Translations under genes and position numbers: made by a program
In this document: piece after piece, positions 1 through 9,772 of the stretch
Layout of the letters: each line of letters begins with the position of its first letter
Numbering within the stretch: position 1 is the stretch's first letter
From: Trebonia sp963836195
Lineage (GTDB): Bacteria; Actinomycetota; Actinomycetes; Streptosporangiales; Streptosporangiaceae
Reading direction: 5' to 3'
DNA: 64,000 bases
NCBI GenBank assembly: GCA_963836195.1
Contig: CAWIIX010000005.1
Location: 841,979-905,978, forward strand
Notes under the pieces: model-generated
Database searches by the model: none
What the model was told of the DNA's origin: nothing
The model's input: only the letters and a program-made list of their open reading frames with translations

Positions 1-917
1 TTGTTGACGGTGGGGGAGAACTTCGGGGCCGGGAACCGGTTGAGCGGGCTGGCCGCGTCCCAGATGTACGCCTGGGCGATCGGCCGCTGCGCGGGCGGCA
101 CCGAGGTGCACAGCGAGAGCAGGTCCACCGGCAGGGTCATGCGGGAGCAGTCGGCGAACGTCATCACCCGCGAGTACAGGAAGACCCCGGTCGACTCGGT
201 CATCGTGAACTGCCCGTGGGCCGACTTGTACCAGGCCTCGTAGCCGACGACCGGCACCGCGAACGCGACCCCGCAGGCCACCAGCCCGGCGATCAGCGCC
301 CGCCAGCCCCGCCCGGCGACGCCTTCGGCCGGGCCGGGGAGCAGGAACCGGATCAGCAGGTAGAGCGCGAACACCGGGATCAGCGTGAGCCCGGTCGAGC
401 GGACGGTACTGGACAGCCCGAGCAGCAGCCCGGCCGCCAGGCAGGCGCGCCAGGACGGCCGGGGGTTCCACAGCAGCACCGTCAGCGCCGCGAAGGCCAG
501 GAACAGGAACAGCGTGTCGGTCATGATCAGGTGCTCGAGCTGGATCTCGAACCCGTCGTAGAGCACCGGCAGCGTGGCCAGCACCGCCACCCAGGCCGGG
601 GCCGCGAACCGGCGCCTGGCCAGCGCGTAGATCATCACCCCGACGAGCACGCCCATCAGGTGCTGTGAGGCGGTGACCAGGAAATAGCTATGGAACGGGG
701 AGAGGAGCCATAGGTACACCGGGTAACCTGAGGGCCGGGATGTATCCGGCGTGAGCGTCACGGCCGAGGACACGTAGCTGAACGAGTCGTTGAACCAGGA
801 CTGCCATCGGTAGCCAAGCTCGGCGTCCACGCGGAGCAACACGGCCGGTATCAGCGCCAGCGCGAAGAGCTTATTGCCGGCCAAACAACGCCGGATGACC
901 GCTGGTACTGCCCTCAA
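1..917 (-). CDS. GT-C type integral-membrane glycosyltransferase, C-terminus outside window
   Basis: The reverse strand is open from about 932 to the window edge and reads as a polytopic membrane protein. It has hydrophobic segments such as LFALALIPAVLL and VAVLATLPVLY, and a luminal-type segment with SFNDS-like and LEHLIMTDTLF motifs typical of phospholipid-linked mannosyl/glycosyl transferases of the GT-C fold. I place the start at the TTG at 917, because a perfect GGAGGA lies 7 bases upstream (924-929). The in-frame GTG at 932 has no such site. At least 305 residues are visible and the C-terminus is missing. The gene is divergent from the GT2 gene at 950, so the pair probably shares a promoter region and a role in cell-envelope polysaccharide or lipoglycan synthesis. 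The exact sugar substrate cannot be read from sequence. Confidence 0.75.
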   Translation of the reverse strand, partial: MRAVPAVIRRCLAGNKLFALALIPAVLLRVDAELGYRWQSWFNDSFSYVSSAVTLTPDTSRPSGYPVYLWLLSPFHSYFLVTASQHLMGVLVGVMIYALARRRFAAPAWVAVLATLPVLYDGFEIQLEHLIMTDTLFLFLAFAALTVLLWNPRPSWRACLAAGLLLGLSSTVRSTGLTLIPVFALYLLIRFLLPGPAEGVAGRGWRALIAGLVACGVAFAVPVVGYEAWYKSAHGQFTMTESTGVFLYSRVMTFADCSRMTLPVDLLSLCTSVPPAQRPIAQAYIWDAASPLNRFPAPKFSPTVN

Positions 918-949
918 ACCCGTATCCTCCACGGTGTAAAAGGTAAACG

Positions 950-2176
950 GTGAACGGAGTCCACGTGGAGCTGACCGTCGTGATGCCCTGCCTCAACGAG
1001 GCGGAGACCGTGGCCACCTGCGTGACCAAGGCGATGAAGTTCCTCGCCGACAGCGGGGTGAGCGGCGAGGTCGTGCTGGCCGACAACGGCTCGACCGACG
1101 GCAGCCGGCAGCTCGCCGCCGACGCGGGCGCCCGCGTCGTCCCGGTCGCCGACAAGGGCTACGGCAACGCCCTGATGGGCGGCATTCTCGCCGCCCGGGG
1201 CGAGTACGTGATCATGGGCGACGCCGACGACAGCTACGACTTCGGCAACCTGATGCCGTTCGTGGCCGAGCTGCGCAAGGGCGCCGACCTGGTGATGGGC
1301 AACCGGTTCAAGGGCGGGATAGCGCCCGGCGCGATGCCGCCGCTGCACCGCTACCTCGGCACCCCGGTGCTCTCGTTCATCGGCCGGCTGTTCTTCCACT
1401 CCAAGATCGGCGACTTCAACTGCGGTATCCGCGGTTTCCGGCGCGACAGCGCGATCGCGCTCGGCCTGCAGGCGACCGGCATGGAGTTCGCCAGCGAGAT
1501 GATCGTGAAGGCGGCGCTCGCGCACCAGAAGATCGTGGAGGTGCCGACCACCCTGGCCAAGGACGGCCGCAGCCGCCCGCCGCACCTGAACACCTGGCGC
1601 GACGGCTGGCGGCACCTGCGGTTCCTGCTGCTGTTCAGCCCGACCTGGCTGTTCTTGCTGCCCGGGCTGGTGCTGCTGATCCTCGGCCTCGGCTTCGGCG
1701 CGGCCGTCGCGGCCGGCCCGCTCAAGATCGGCGGCGTCTCGTTCGACGTGGACACGCTGGTCGCCTGCGGCGCGGCGGTCGACATCGGGTTCCAGGCGAT
1801 CCTGTTCTGGCTGTTCACCCAGGTCTACGCGGGTGCCGAGGGCTTCCTGCCGGAAGAGCCGAGGGTGCAGCGGCTGCTCGGCCAGCTCTCGCTCGAGCGC
1901 GGGCTGCTGGTGGGCGCGGCGGTCGGCATGGCCGGCCTGGTCGGGCTGATCTTCTCGGTGCTGTACTGGGACGGGTACTCGTTCGGCCACCTCAACTACG
2001 AGCACGAGCTGCGGCTGATGGTGCCGTCGGTGACCGCGCTGGTGCTGAGCTGCCAGCTGATCCTGGGCACGTTCTTCCTGTCCATCCTCGGCATCAAGCA
2101 GAACAAGCCCACCCCGGTCGGCGCGAAGGCGGAGCTTAATGTAAGCGACGACCACGCCACAGCCCGTAGGCTTTAG
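950..2176 (+). CDS. GT2 family glycosyltransferase (polyprenyl-phosphate sugar transferase-like) with C-terminal membrane segments
   Basis: A protein of 408 residues. The N-terminal GT-A domain begins with VVMPCLNEAET (residues 10-20), followed by the nucleotide-sugar region LADNGSTDGS and a DADD metal-binding motif at 91-94. It resembles dolichyl-phosphate mannose synthase and GtrB-like enzymes, which move a sugar from an NDP-sugar to a polyprenyl phosphate on the cytoplasmic face. From about residue 225 there are hydrophobic stretches (WLFLLPGLVLLILGLGFG and several later ones), consistent with a membrane anchor of about four helices. It starts at GTG 950 with only a weak purine-rich site upstream. 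It ends two bases before metG. Together with the divergent GT-C protein it could supply and use a lipid-linked sugar. Substrate unknown. Confidence 0.85.
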   Translation: MNGVHVELTVVMPCLNEAETVATCVTKAMKFLADSGVSGEVVLADNGSTDGSRQLAADAGARVVPVADKGYGNALMGGILAARGEYVIMGDADDSYDFGNLMPFVAELRKGADLVMGNRFKGGIAPGAMPPLHRYLGTPVLSFIGRLFFHSKIGDFNCGIRGFRRDSAIALGLQATGMEFASEMIVKAALAHQKIVEVPTTLAKDGRSRPPHLNTWRDGWRHLRFLLLFSPTWLFLLPGLVLLILGLGFGAAVAAGPLKIGGVSFDVDTLVACGAAVDIGFQAILFWLFTQVYAGAEGFLPEEPRVQRLLGQLSLERGLLVGAAVGMAGLVGLIFSVLYWDGYSFGHLNYEHELRLMVPSVTALVLSCQLILGTFFLSILGIKQNKPTPVGAKAELNVSDDHATARRL

Positions 2177-2178
2177 GT

Positions 2179-4017
2179 ATGCCATCCGCCAATACAGCTC
2201 GCACCCGGGGGGACGGGCCCCCCGGAACCCCCCGGCACATCTTGACCGCGCCCGCCTGGCCTTACGCCAACGGCCCGCGGCACATCGGGCACGTCTCCGG
2301 CTTCGGGCTGCCGAGCGACATGTTCAGCCGGTACCAGCGGATGGCGGGCAACAAGGTCCTGATGGTGTCGGGCACCGACGAGCACGGCACCCCGATCCAG
2401 GTTCAGGCGGACAAGGAAGGCCTCAGCACCAGGGAGGTCGCCGACCGCTACAACGGGGTCATCGGGCAGGACCTGGCCAACCTCGACATGAGCTACGACC
2501 TGTTCACCAGGACGACGACGCTCAACCACTACGCGGTCGTGCAGGAGATCTTCACCACCCTGCTGCGCAACGGGTACATCTTCCCCAAGACCACGCTCGG
2601 CGCGATCTCGCCGTCCACCGGCCGCACCCTGCCCGACCGCTACATCGAGGGCACCTGCCCGATCTGCGGCTACCCGAGCGCCCGCGGCGACCAGTGCGAC
2701 AACTGCGGCAACCAGCTCGACCCGGTCGACCTGATCAACCCGACGTCGCGGATTAACGGCGAGACCCCGATCTTCGTCGACCAGGAGCACTACTTCCTCG
2801 ACCTGCCCGCGTTCGCCGACGCGCTCGGGTCCTGGCTGCAGTCCAAGTCCGGCCAGTGGCGGCCGAACGTGCTCAAGTTCTCGCTCAACCTCCTCGACGA
2901 CCTCCAGCCGCGGGCGATCACCCGCGACCTCGACTGGGGCGTCCCGGTCCCGCTTGAGGGCTGGCGGGACCGCGGCGACAAGCGGATCTACGTCTGGTTC
3001 GACGCGGTGATCGGCTACCTGTCGGCCTCGATCGAGTGGGCCCGCCGGTCGGGCGACCCGGACGCCTGGCGCGCCTGGTGGAACGACGAGAACGCCGAGG
3101 CCTACTACTTCATGGGCAAGGACAACATCGTCTTCCACGCCGAAATCTGGCCGGCGATGCTGCTCGGCTACAACGGCAACGGGGCCAAGGGGGGAACCCC
3201 GGGTCCGTTCGAAAAACTGAATTTGCCTTCTGAGGTTGTGAGCAGCGAGTTCCTGACGATGGAGGGACGGAAGTTCTCGTCCTCGCGTCAGGTGGTGATC
3301 TACGTGCGCGACTTCCTGGCCCGGTACGACGTGGACGCGCTGCGCTACTACGTGGCGGTGGCGGGCCCGGAGACCCAGGACACCGACTTCACCTGGAGCG
3401 AGTTCGTCCGCCGCAATAACGACGAACTGGTCGCTACCTGGGGAAACCTCGTCAATCGGGCGGTCTCGTTCGCGGCCAGGAACATCGGCTCGATCCCGGC
3501 CGCGGGCACGCTCACGGACGCCGACCGGGCGCTGCTCGACGCCACCAGCGGCGCGTTCGACGAGGTGGGCGGGTTCCTCTCGCACTCGAGGTTCAAGTTC
3601 GGCGTCAACGAGGCCATGCGCGTCGTGAGCGAGGCCAACAAGTACTTCTCCGAGCAGGCCCCGTGGAAGCTGCGCGAGTCCGACCCGGAGCGCATGCAGA
3701 CCATCCTGCACGTCACCCTGCAGGCGGTGGCCGACGCCAAGACGCTGCTGACCCCGTTCCTGCCGCGCTCGTCGCAGGCGGTCAACGAGATGCTCGGCGG
3801 CGCGGGCGACTGGTCCGGCATGCCCAGGATCGAGACCGTGGACGAGGACGGCGGGCCCTCCTACCCGGTCATCACCGGGTCGTACGACTCGTCCTTCCGC
3901 TGGCAGTCGCGGCCGATCGCGGCGGGCACGCCGCTGGCCGTCCCCGCCCCGCTGTTCAAGAAGCTGGACCAGTCGGTGGTTGATGAGGAAATAGCCCGGC
4001 TTCAAGGCGATGAATAG
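2179..4017 (+). CDS. metG: methionyl-tRNA synthetase
   Basis: Charges tRNA-Met with methionine using ATP in the cytoplasm. The 612-residue protein has the class I HIGH signature at residues 35-38, a zinc knuckle with paired cysteines (about C160/C163 and C173/C176), and the KMSKS equivalent written here as KFSSSR near residue 365. The C-terminal helical anticodon-binding domain is present; there is no C-terminal EMAP-like domain. The ATG lies two bases after the preceding stop, and the stop overlaps tatD by eight bases, so metG and tatD are translationally coupled. A stretch at 3199-3219, inside the coding sequence, is nearly identical to an intergenic repeat at 29179-29199 (see findings). 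Confidence 0.96.
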   Translation: MPSANTARTRGDGPPGTPRHILTAPAWPYANGPRHIGHVSGFGLPSDMFSRYQRMAGNKVLMVSGTDEHGTPIQVQADKEGLSTREVADRYNGVIGQDLANLDMSYDLFTRTTTLNHYAVVQEIFTTLLRNGYIFPKTTLGAISPSTGRTLPDRYIEGTCPICGYPSARGDQCDNCGNQLDPVDLINPTSRINGETPIFVDQEHYFLDLPAFADALGSWLQSKSGQWRPNVLKFSLNLLDDLQPRAITRDLDWGVPVPLEGWRDRGDKRIYVWFDAVIGYLSASIEWARRSGDPDAWRAWWNDENAEAYYFMGKDNIVFHAEIWPAMLLGYNGNGAKGGTPGPFEKLNLPSEVVSSEFLTMEGRKFSSSRQVVIYVRDFLARYDVDALRYYVAVAGPETQDTDFTWSEFVRRNNDELVATWGNLVNRAVSFAARNIGSIPAAGTLTDADRALLDATSGAFDEVGGFLSHSRFKFGVNEAMRVVSEANKYFSEQAPWKLRESDPERMQTILHVTLQAVADAKTLLTPFLPRSSQAVNEMLGGAGDWSGMPRIETVDEDGGPSYPVITGSYDSSFRWQSRPIAAGTPLAVPAPLFKKLDQSVVDEEIARLQGDE

Positions 4018-4855
4018 CCCGAACGGTCGCGTGGCTTCGCCGCTGCCGTCAGTTGCCCCCGGCGACGTGCGCCTGCCGGAGCCGGGGGGATTCGACAGCC
4101 ACACGCACATGGACATCATGGAGCTGCCGGTCGACGGCGTGCTCGCGGCGGCGCGGGCGGCGGGCATCGGCCGGGTGGTCAACGTCGGGTGCGACCTGCC
4201 GTCGTCGCGCTGGTCGGTCTCCTGCGCCGGTGAGTACCCGGACGTGTACGCGGCGGTGGCGATCCACCCGAACGAGACCTCGGCGGTGGACGCCCGGCGG
4301 GGCGAGGTGCTGGACGAGCTCTCATCGCTGGCCAAGTCGGCCCGGGTGGTGGCGATCGGCGAGACCGGTCTCGACTACTACCGCGACTGGGCGGACCCGG
4401 CCGTGCAGCGCGAGTGGTTCCGCGCGCACATCGAGCTCGCCCGGCGGACCGGGAAGACGCTGATGATCCACGACCGCGAGGCGCACGCGGACGTGCTGTC
4501 GATCCTGGCCGAGACCGGTCCGTGGCCGCCCTACAGCGTGATATTCCACTGTTTCTCCGGCGACGCGCGGATGGCGGCCGAGTGCGCCGAAGCCGGGTAC
4601 GTGATGAGCTTCGCCGGCAACGTGACCTTCAAGAACGCCGACTCGCTGCGCGAGGCGGCGCTGGTCGCCCCGGCCGAGCTGATGCTGGCGGAGACCGACG
4701 CCCCCTACCTGACCCCGATCCCGCACCGGGGCAAGCCGAACTCGCCCGCCATGACCGCGTACACGATCCGGTTCCTGGCCGAGCTGAAGAACCTCGAAGT
4801 CTCCGACTTCTGCGCGCACCTCCAGTCCACCGGCGCCCGTGTCTTCGCCTGGTGA
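4010..4855 (+). CDS. tatD: TatD family metal-dependent hydrolase (putative DNase)
   Basis: TIM-barrel metallohydrolase of the TatD/YcfH family, 281 residues. Metal ligands are visible: HTH at residues 31-33, the GETGLDYYRD loop with the bridging glutamate, HDRE, FHCFSG and the C-terminal LAETDAPYLTP motif. Family members act as 3'-5' exonucleases on DNA/RNA ends. The gene lies between metG and rsmA, as in most actinomycetes. The ATG overlaps the metG stop (ATGAATAG). It carries a roughly 25-residue N-terminal extension before the barrel, common in actinobacterial members. Followed directly by a GC-rich tandem repeat. Confidence 0.92.
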   Translation: MNSPNGRVASPLPSVAPGDVRLPEPGGFDSHTHMDIMELPVDGVLAAARAAGIGRVVNVGCDLPSSRWSVSCAGEYPDVYAAVAIHPNETSAVDARRGEVLDELSSLAKSARVVAIGETGLDYYRDWADPAVQREWFRAHIELARRTGKTLMIHDREAHADVLSILAETGPWPPYSVIFHCFSGDARMAAECAEAGYVMSFAGNVTFKNADSLREAALVAPAELMLAETDAPYLTPIPHRGKPNSPAMTAYTIRFLAELKNLEVSDFCAHLQSTGARVFAW

Positions 4856-4856
4856 C

Positions 4857-5024
4857 CCCACCCGCCCCCCGGCGGCCCCCATCCACCGCCCGGCGGCTCC
4901 CACCCACCGCCCGGCAGCTCCCACCCGCCCCCTGGCGGCTCCCACCCACCGCCCGGCGGCTCCCATCCGCCGCCTGGCGGCTCCCAATCACCCCCAGGCG
5001 GCTCCCGCCCACCCCCTGGCGGCC
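4857..5024. repeat. 21-bp GC-rich tandem repeat (minisatellite), 8 units
   Basis: Eight contiguous 21-bp units start at 4857, 4878, 4899, 4920, 4941, 4962, 4983 and 5004. The core reads CCCACCCACCGCCCGGCGGC, with scattered substitutions and no length change between units. It begins two bases after the tatD stop and ends at the left arm of the hairpin at 5023. It contains no plausible gene: the open frames through it are repeats of Pro-Thr-Ala-Arg-Arg-Leu type. Each unit can itself form a small CCGCC/GGCGG hairpin. Confidence 0.9.
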
Positions 5025-5072
5025 CGAATGCGCATTTGGGCTCGCTCTAGCCGGCCCAAATGCGCATTCGGG
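5023..5072. repeat. dispersed hairpin element, copy 1 (19-bp perfect arms, 12-nt loop)
   Basis: Arms 5023-5041 and 5054-5072 are perfectly complementary over 19 bp; the loop is 5042-5053 (TCGCTCTAGCCG). A related element lies at 39255-39304 in the opposite orientation. The hairpin sits in the intergenic space upstream of the chosen rsmA start and could also act as a tatD-side terminator or an rsmA leader structure. No U-tract follows. Confidence 0.9.
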
Positions 5073-5110
5073 TCGCTGAGGACGGCGTGGTGAGCGGAGG
5101 AGGAGACGGG

Positions 5111-5992
5111 GTGCGGCTGCTGGGGGCCGGGGACATCCGGGGCCTGGCGGCGCGGCTGGACGTGCGGCCGACCAAGAAGCTCGGGCAGAACTTCGTGGTC
5201 GAGCAGGGGACCGTGCGGAAGATCGCCGCGCTCGCCGGGGTGCGGCCCGGTGACCTGGTCCTCGAGGTCGGCCCCGGTCTCGGATCGCTCACGCTGGCGC
5301 TGCTCGAGGCCGCCGTCGGCGCGGGTGACGCCGGGCTGGTGGTGGTGGAGATCGACCCGGTCCTGGCGGCCGAGCTCCCGAAGACGATCGGGGGCCGCGC
5401 GCCCGGGTCGGCCGGGCGAGTGGACGTGGTGACGGCCGACGCCCTCGCGGTGGGCGAGGCCGAGGTCGGCGCGCCGACGGTGCTGGCCGCGAACCTGCCC
5501 TACAACGTGTCCGTCCCGGTGCTGCTCAACCTGCTGGCGGCGCTGCCCTCGCTGGCCCGCGGGATCGTGATGGTGCAGGCCGAGGTGGCCGACCGGATGT
5601 GCGCCGGGCCGGGCAGCCGGGTCTACGGCGCGCCGTCGGCCAAGCTGGCCTGGTACGCGTCCGCGCGCTTGGCCGGTAGCGTCCCGCGCACGGTCTTCTG
5701 GCCGGTGCCGAACGTGGACTCCAAGCTGGTCGCGTTCACCCGGCACGCCCCGCCGGTCACCACCGCCACCCGGGCCGAGGTTTTCGCCGTGATCGACGCC
5801 GCCTTCGGCCAGCGCCGCAAGACCCTGCGGGCGGCCCTGGGCGGCTGGGCCGGATCGCCGATGGCGGCGGAAGGGCTGCTGCGCGCGGCCGGCGTGGACC
5901 CCGGCGCCCGCGGCGAGTCGCTCGCCGTCGGCGACTTCGCCCGCATCGCGCAGGCCCGGCACAACGACGACCCCGCGCCTGCCCACGTCTAG
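5111..5992 (+). CDS. rsmA: 16S rRNA (adenine1518-N6/adenine1519-N6)-dimethyltransferase
   Basis: KsgA/RsmA dimethylates two adjacent adenosines near the 3' end of 16S rRNA late in 30S assembly. I chose GTG 5111 because GGAGGAGGAG lies five bases upstream and the resulting 293 residues match the family. The in-frame ATG at 5060 would lie inside the right arm of the hairpin. Motifs: KKLGQNF (about 22-28), the SAM-binding VLEVGPGLGSLT, the acidic VEIDP and the catalytic NLPYNVS motif. It sits in the conserved tatD-rsmA-ispE order, 12 bases before ispE. Confidence 0.94.
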   Translation: MRLLGAGDIRGLAARLDVRPTKKLGQNFVVEQGTVRKIAALAGVRPGDLVLEVGPGLGSLTLALLEAAVGAGDAGLVVVEIDPVLAAELPKTIGGRAPGSAGRVDVVTADALAVGEAEVGAPTVLAANLPYNVSVPVLLNLLAALPSLARGIVMVQAEVADRMCAGPGSRVYGAPSAKLAWYASARLAGSVPRTVFWPVPNVDSKLVAFTRHAPPVTTATRAEVFAVIDAAFGQRRKTLRAALGGWAGSPMAAEGLLRAAGVDPGARGESLAVGDFARIAQARHNDDPAPAHV

Positions 5993-6004
5993 GATTACCT
6001 GATT

Positions 6005-6946
6005 GTGACGAGTGTGATCGCGCGGGTGCCCGCCAAAATCAACCTCCAGCTCGCGGTCGGGCCGCTGCGCGCCGACGGCTACCACGGGCTGGTGACGGTC
6101 TTCCACGCCATCTCGCTGTTCGACGAGGTGACCGTTGCCGCCGCCGCGGCCGACGGCGTGACCGTGGCCGGCGAGGGCGCCGAGCATGTGCCCGCCAACG
6201 GGGACAACCTGGCGCTGCGGGCGGTGCGCGCGCTTCGCGAGGCGATCACGCTCCGTGACGGCGCGGCCCCCGACGCCGGTCCCGACGGGCGATCCGGGGT
6301 AACCGTCTCCATCCGCAAGCGAATCCCGGTGGCGGGCGGGCTGGCGGGCGGCAGCGCCGACGCCGCCGCCGCGCTCGTGGCCTGCAACGCCCTCTGGCAG
6401 GCGGAGCTGTCGCAGCAGGAACTATGCGAGGTGGCGGCCCGGGTCGGCAGCGACGTGGCGTTCGCGGTCCTCGGCGGGACCGCCGTCGGCCGCGGCCGGG
6501 GCGAGCAGCTCACCTCGGCCCTCGTCGCGCCCGCCCGCTACCACTGGGTACTCGCGTTCGCCGACGGCCACCTGTCCACCCCGGCCGTGTACGGGATGCT
6601 TGACCGGCTCCGGGCCGACCAGGCGGTAGGGGAGCCGGAGCTGAGCGCGGAGCTGATGTCCGCGCTCCGGGCCGGGGACGCGGCCCGGGTCGGCGCCGCC
6701 CTCGGCAACGACCTCCAGGCGCCGGCGCTGGCCATGTTCCCGGCGCTGCGCAAGACGCTGGCGGCGGGCCGGGAGTTCGGCGCGCTCGGCGCGCTGGTGT
6801 CCGGCTCGGGGCCGACCTGCTTCTTCCTCGCCCGCGACGAGCGTCACGCGACCGATCTCGCGGTCGCCCTGTCGAGCGCCGACGTGTGCCGGACGGTGGC
6901 GACGGCGACCGGCGCGGCGCCGGGCGCGACCGTGATCAGTCGCTGA
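6005..6946 (+). CDS. ispE: 4-diphosphocytidyl-2-C-methyl-D-erythritol kinase
   Basis: GHMP-family kinase of the MEP isoprenoid pathway that phosphorylates the 2-hydroxyl of CDP-ME with ATP. The 313-residue protein starts at GTG 6005. It shows the N-terminal PAKINLQL motif with the conserved lysine near residue 11, the glycine-rich ATP loop PVAGGLAGGSADAAAAL and the C-terminal GSGPTCFFL motif. It follows rsmA by 12 bases and is probably co-transcribed. An inverted repeat at 7006-7050 lies downstream. Confidence 0.95.
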   Translation: MTSVIARVPAKINLQLAVGPLRADGYHGLVTVFHAISLFDEVTVAAAAADGVTVAGEGAEHVPANGDNLALRAVRALREAITLRDGAAPDAGPDGRSGVTVSIRKRIPVAGGLAGGSADAAAALVACNALWQAELSQQELCEVAARVGSDVAFAVLGGTAVGRGRGEQLTSALVAPARYHWVLAFADGHLSTPAVYGMLDRLRADQAVGEPELSAELMSALRAGDAARVGAALGNDLQAPALAMFPALRKTLAAGREFGALGALVSGSGPTCFFLARDERHATDLAVALSSADVCRTVATATGAAPGATVISR

Positions 6947-7005
6947 CCGACGACGCGTGGTCCCCGGCGCGTCGCAGATCGCCCGCTCTTAGGTCAGCCG
7001 CCCGA

Positions 7006-7050
7006 TCGAACGGAAGCGGAAGCTGAAGAGAGTCGGCCCGGTCCGTTCGA
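7006..7050. terminator. inverted repeat between convergent ispE and ABC-F genes; carries dispersed repeat core
   Basis: TCGAACGGA (7006-7014) and TCCGTTCGA (7042-7050) are complementary and separated by 27 bases. It lies between two convergent genes, so it could terminate both. There is no clear T-tract. Positions 7028-7049 match 29170-29191 at 21 of 22 bases. Confidence 0.5.
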
Positions 7051-7099
7051 GACGACGGGGTTGATCTGCTTTGGGCCTTGGGGACGGCGCCGGGCTGGC

Positions 7100-8965
<1,866 letters not shown>

Positions 8966-9049
8966 ATCGACTTCAAGGCTAGGCCATTCCACGGCCAGGC
9001 CGGGTCGGCGGCGCCCGCTGCCGCGCGGCGGAGCCCCTCGGCCGTCGCC

Positions 9050-9661
9050 CTACTGGTCGGCGGCGTCGAACGGGACGAGCAGAGTGCGCAGCAGGTCGGC
9101 GAGCACGGACCGCTGGTCGTCGCTGAGGGCGGCCAGCAGCGCCCGCTCGCGGTCCAGGAGGTCGGTCAGGGCGGCGTCGACAACGGACCGGCCCCGCTCG
9201 GAAAGCGTGACGAGGACGCCGCGGCGGTCGCTCGGGTCGGGCTCGCGGTAGACCAGGTCGGTTGCGGCCAGCCGGTCGATCCGGTTGGTCATGGTGCCGG
9301 AGGTGACCAGGGTGGCGCGGAGCAGCGCCCCCGGCGTGAGCTGGAACGGCGGCCCCGCCCGGCGCAGGGCGGAGAGCACGTCGAACTCCCACGACTCGAG
9401 GCCGTGCGCCGCGAACGCGCCCCGCCGGGCGATGTCCAGATGCCTGGCCAGCCGGGAGACCCGGCTCAGGACCTGCAGCGGCGCCACGTCGAGATCCGGC
9501 CGCTGCTGCCGCCAGGCCGCGATCAGGTCGTCGACCTCATCGCGGAGCGGGGCGGCGGGCCCGGCCGTCGCGGCATCCGCAGCCTTGGCAGCCGTCGCGG
9601 CCGTCGCAGCCGTCGCGGCGGTCGCCGACTCGGCCTGCTCCTCGTCCGTCAGTCGCCCCAT
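9050..9661 (-). CDS. MarR family transcriptional regulator
   Basis: A protein of 203 residues with a low-complexity Ala/Thr N-terminus (about residues 10-33), followed by a winged helix-turn-helix. Features include FDVLSALRRAG, the recognition region LLRATLVTSGTMTNRIDRL and the wing DPSDRRGVLVTLSERG, all typical of MarR. The C-terminal helices form the dimerisation part. It is divergent from the methyltransferase at 9773 with a 111-bp spacer that carries several palindromes (9676-9731), so autoregulation and control of the methyltransferase are likely. Confidence 0.92.
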   Translation of the reverse strand: MGRLTDEEQAESATAATAATAATAAKAADAATAGPAAPLRDEVDDLIAAWRQQRPDLDVAPLQVLSRVSRLARHLDIARRGAFAAHGLESWEFDVLSALRRAGPPFQLTPGALLRATLVTSGTMTNRIDRLAATDLVYREPDPSDRRGVLVTLSERGRSVVDAALTDLLDRERALLAALSDDQRSVLADLLRTLLVPFDAADQ

Positions 9662-9675
9662 CCCCTTAGCCTATC

Positions 9676-9731
9676 TCTTGACGTCGAGATGCTTGATGAT
9701 GTATCAATGTCTCGATATCAAGATTCTTGAT
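9676..9731. promoter_or_regulatory. cluster of palindromic MarR-type operators
   Basis: Three palindromes fall in the divergent spacer. They are TCTTGACGTCGAGA (9676-9689, one mismatch), TTGAT-n5-ATCAA (9693-9707, perfect) and ATCAAG-n3-CTTGAT (9717-9731, perfect). CTCGATATCAAG (9711-9722) overlaps the last. MarR proteins usually bind 15-20 bp AT-rich palindromes overlapping divergent promoters, which fits position and spacing (the last two centres are 24 bp apart). Confidence 0.7.
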
Positions 9732-9772
9732 GTCGTCATTGATTCTCTCGACGACGAGGAACGGAGCAGCGG

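Noticed and set aside
2173..4335. Long open frames on the opposite strand of metG, rpoB, rpoC and other core genes
   Set aside because: High-GC codon bias keeps antisense frames open. Their translations are Arg/Gly/Val-rich without domains, and the sense strand holds well-known genes.
4857..5024. CRISPR array
   Set aside because: Units are contiguous 21-bp repeats with no unique spacers and no cas genes nearby.
5060..5110. In-frame ATG at 5060 as the rsmA start
   Set aside because: It lies within the right arm of a perfect hairpin, has no ribosome site and adds 17 unlike residues. GTG 5111 has GGAGGAGGAG at the right distance.
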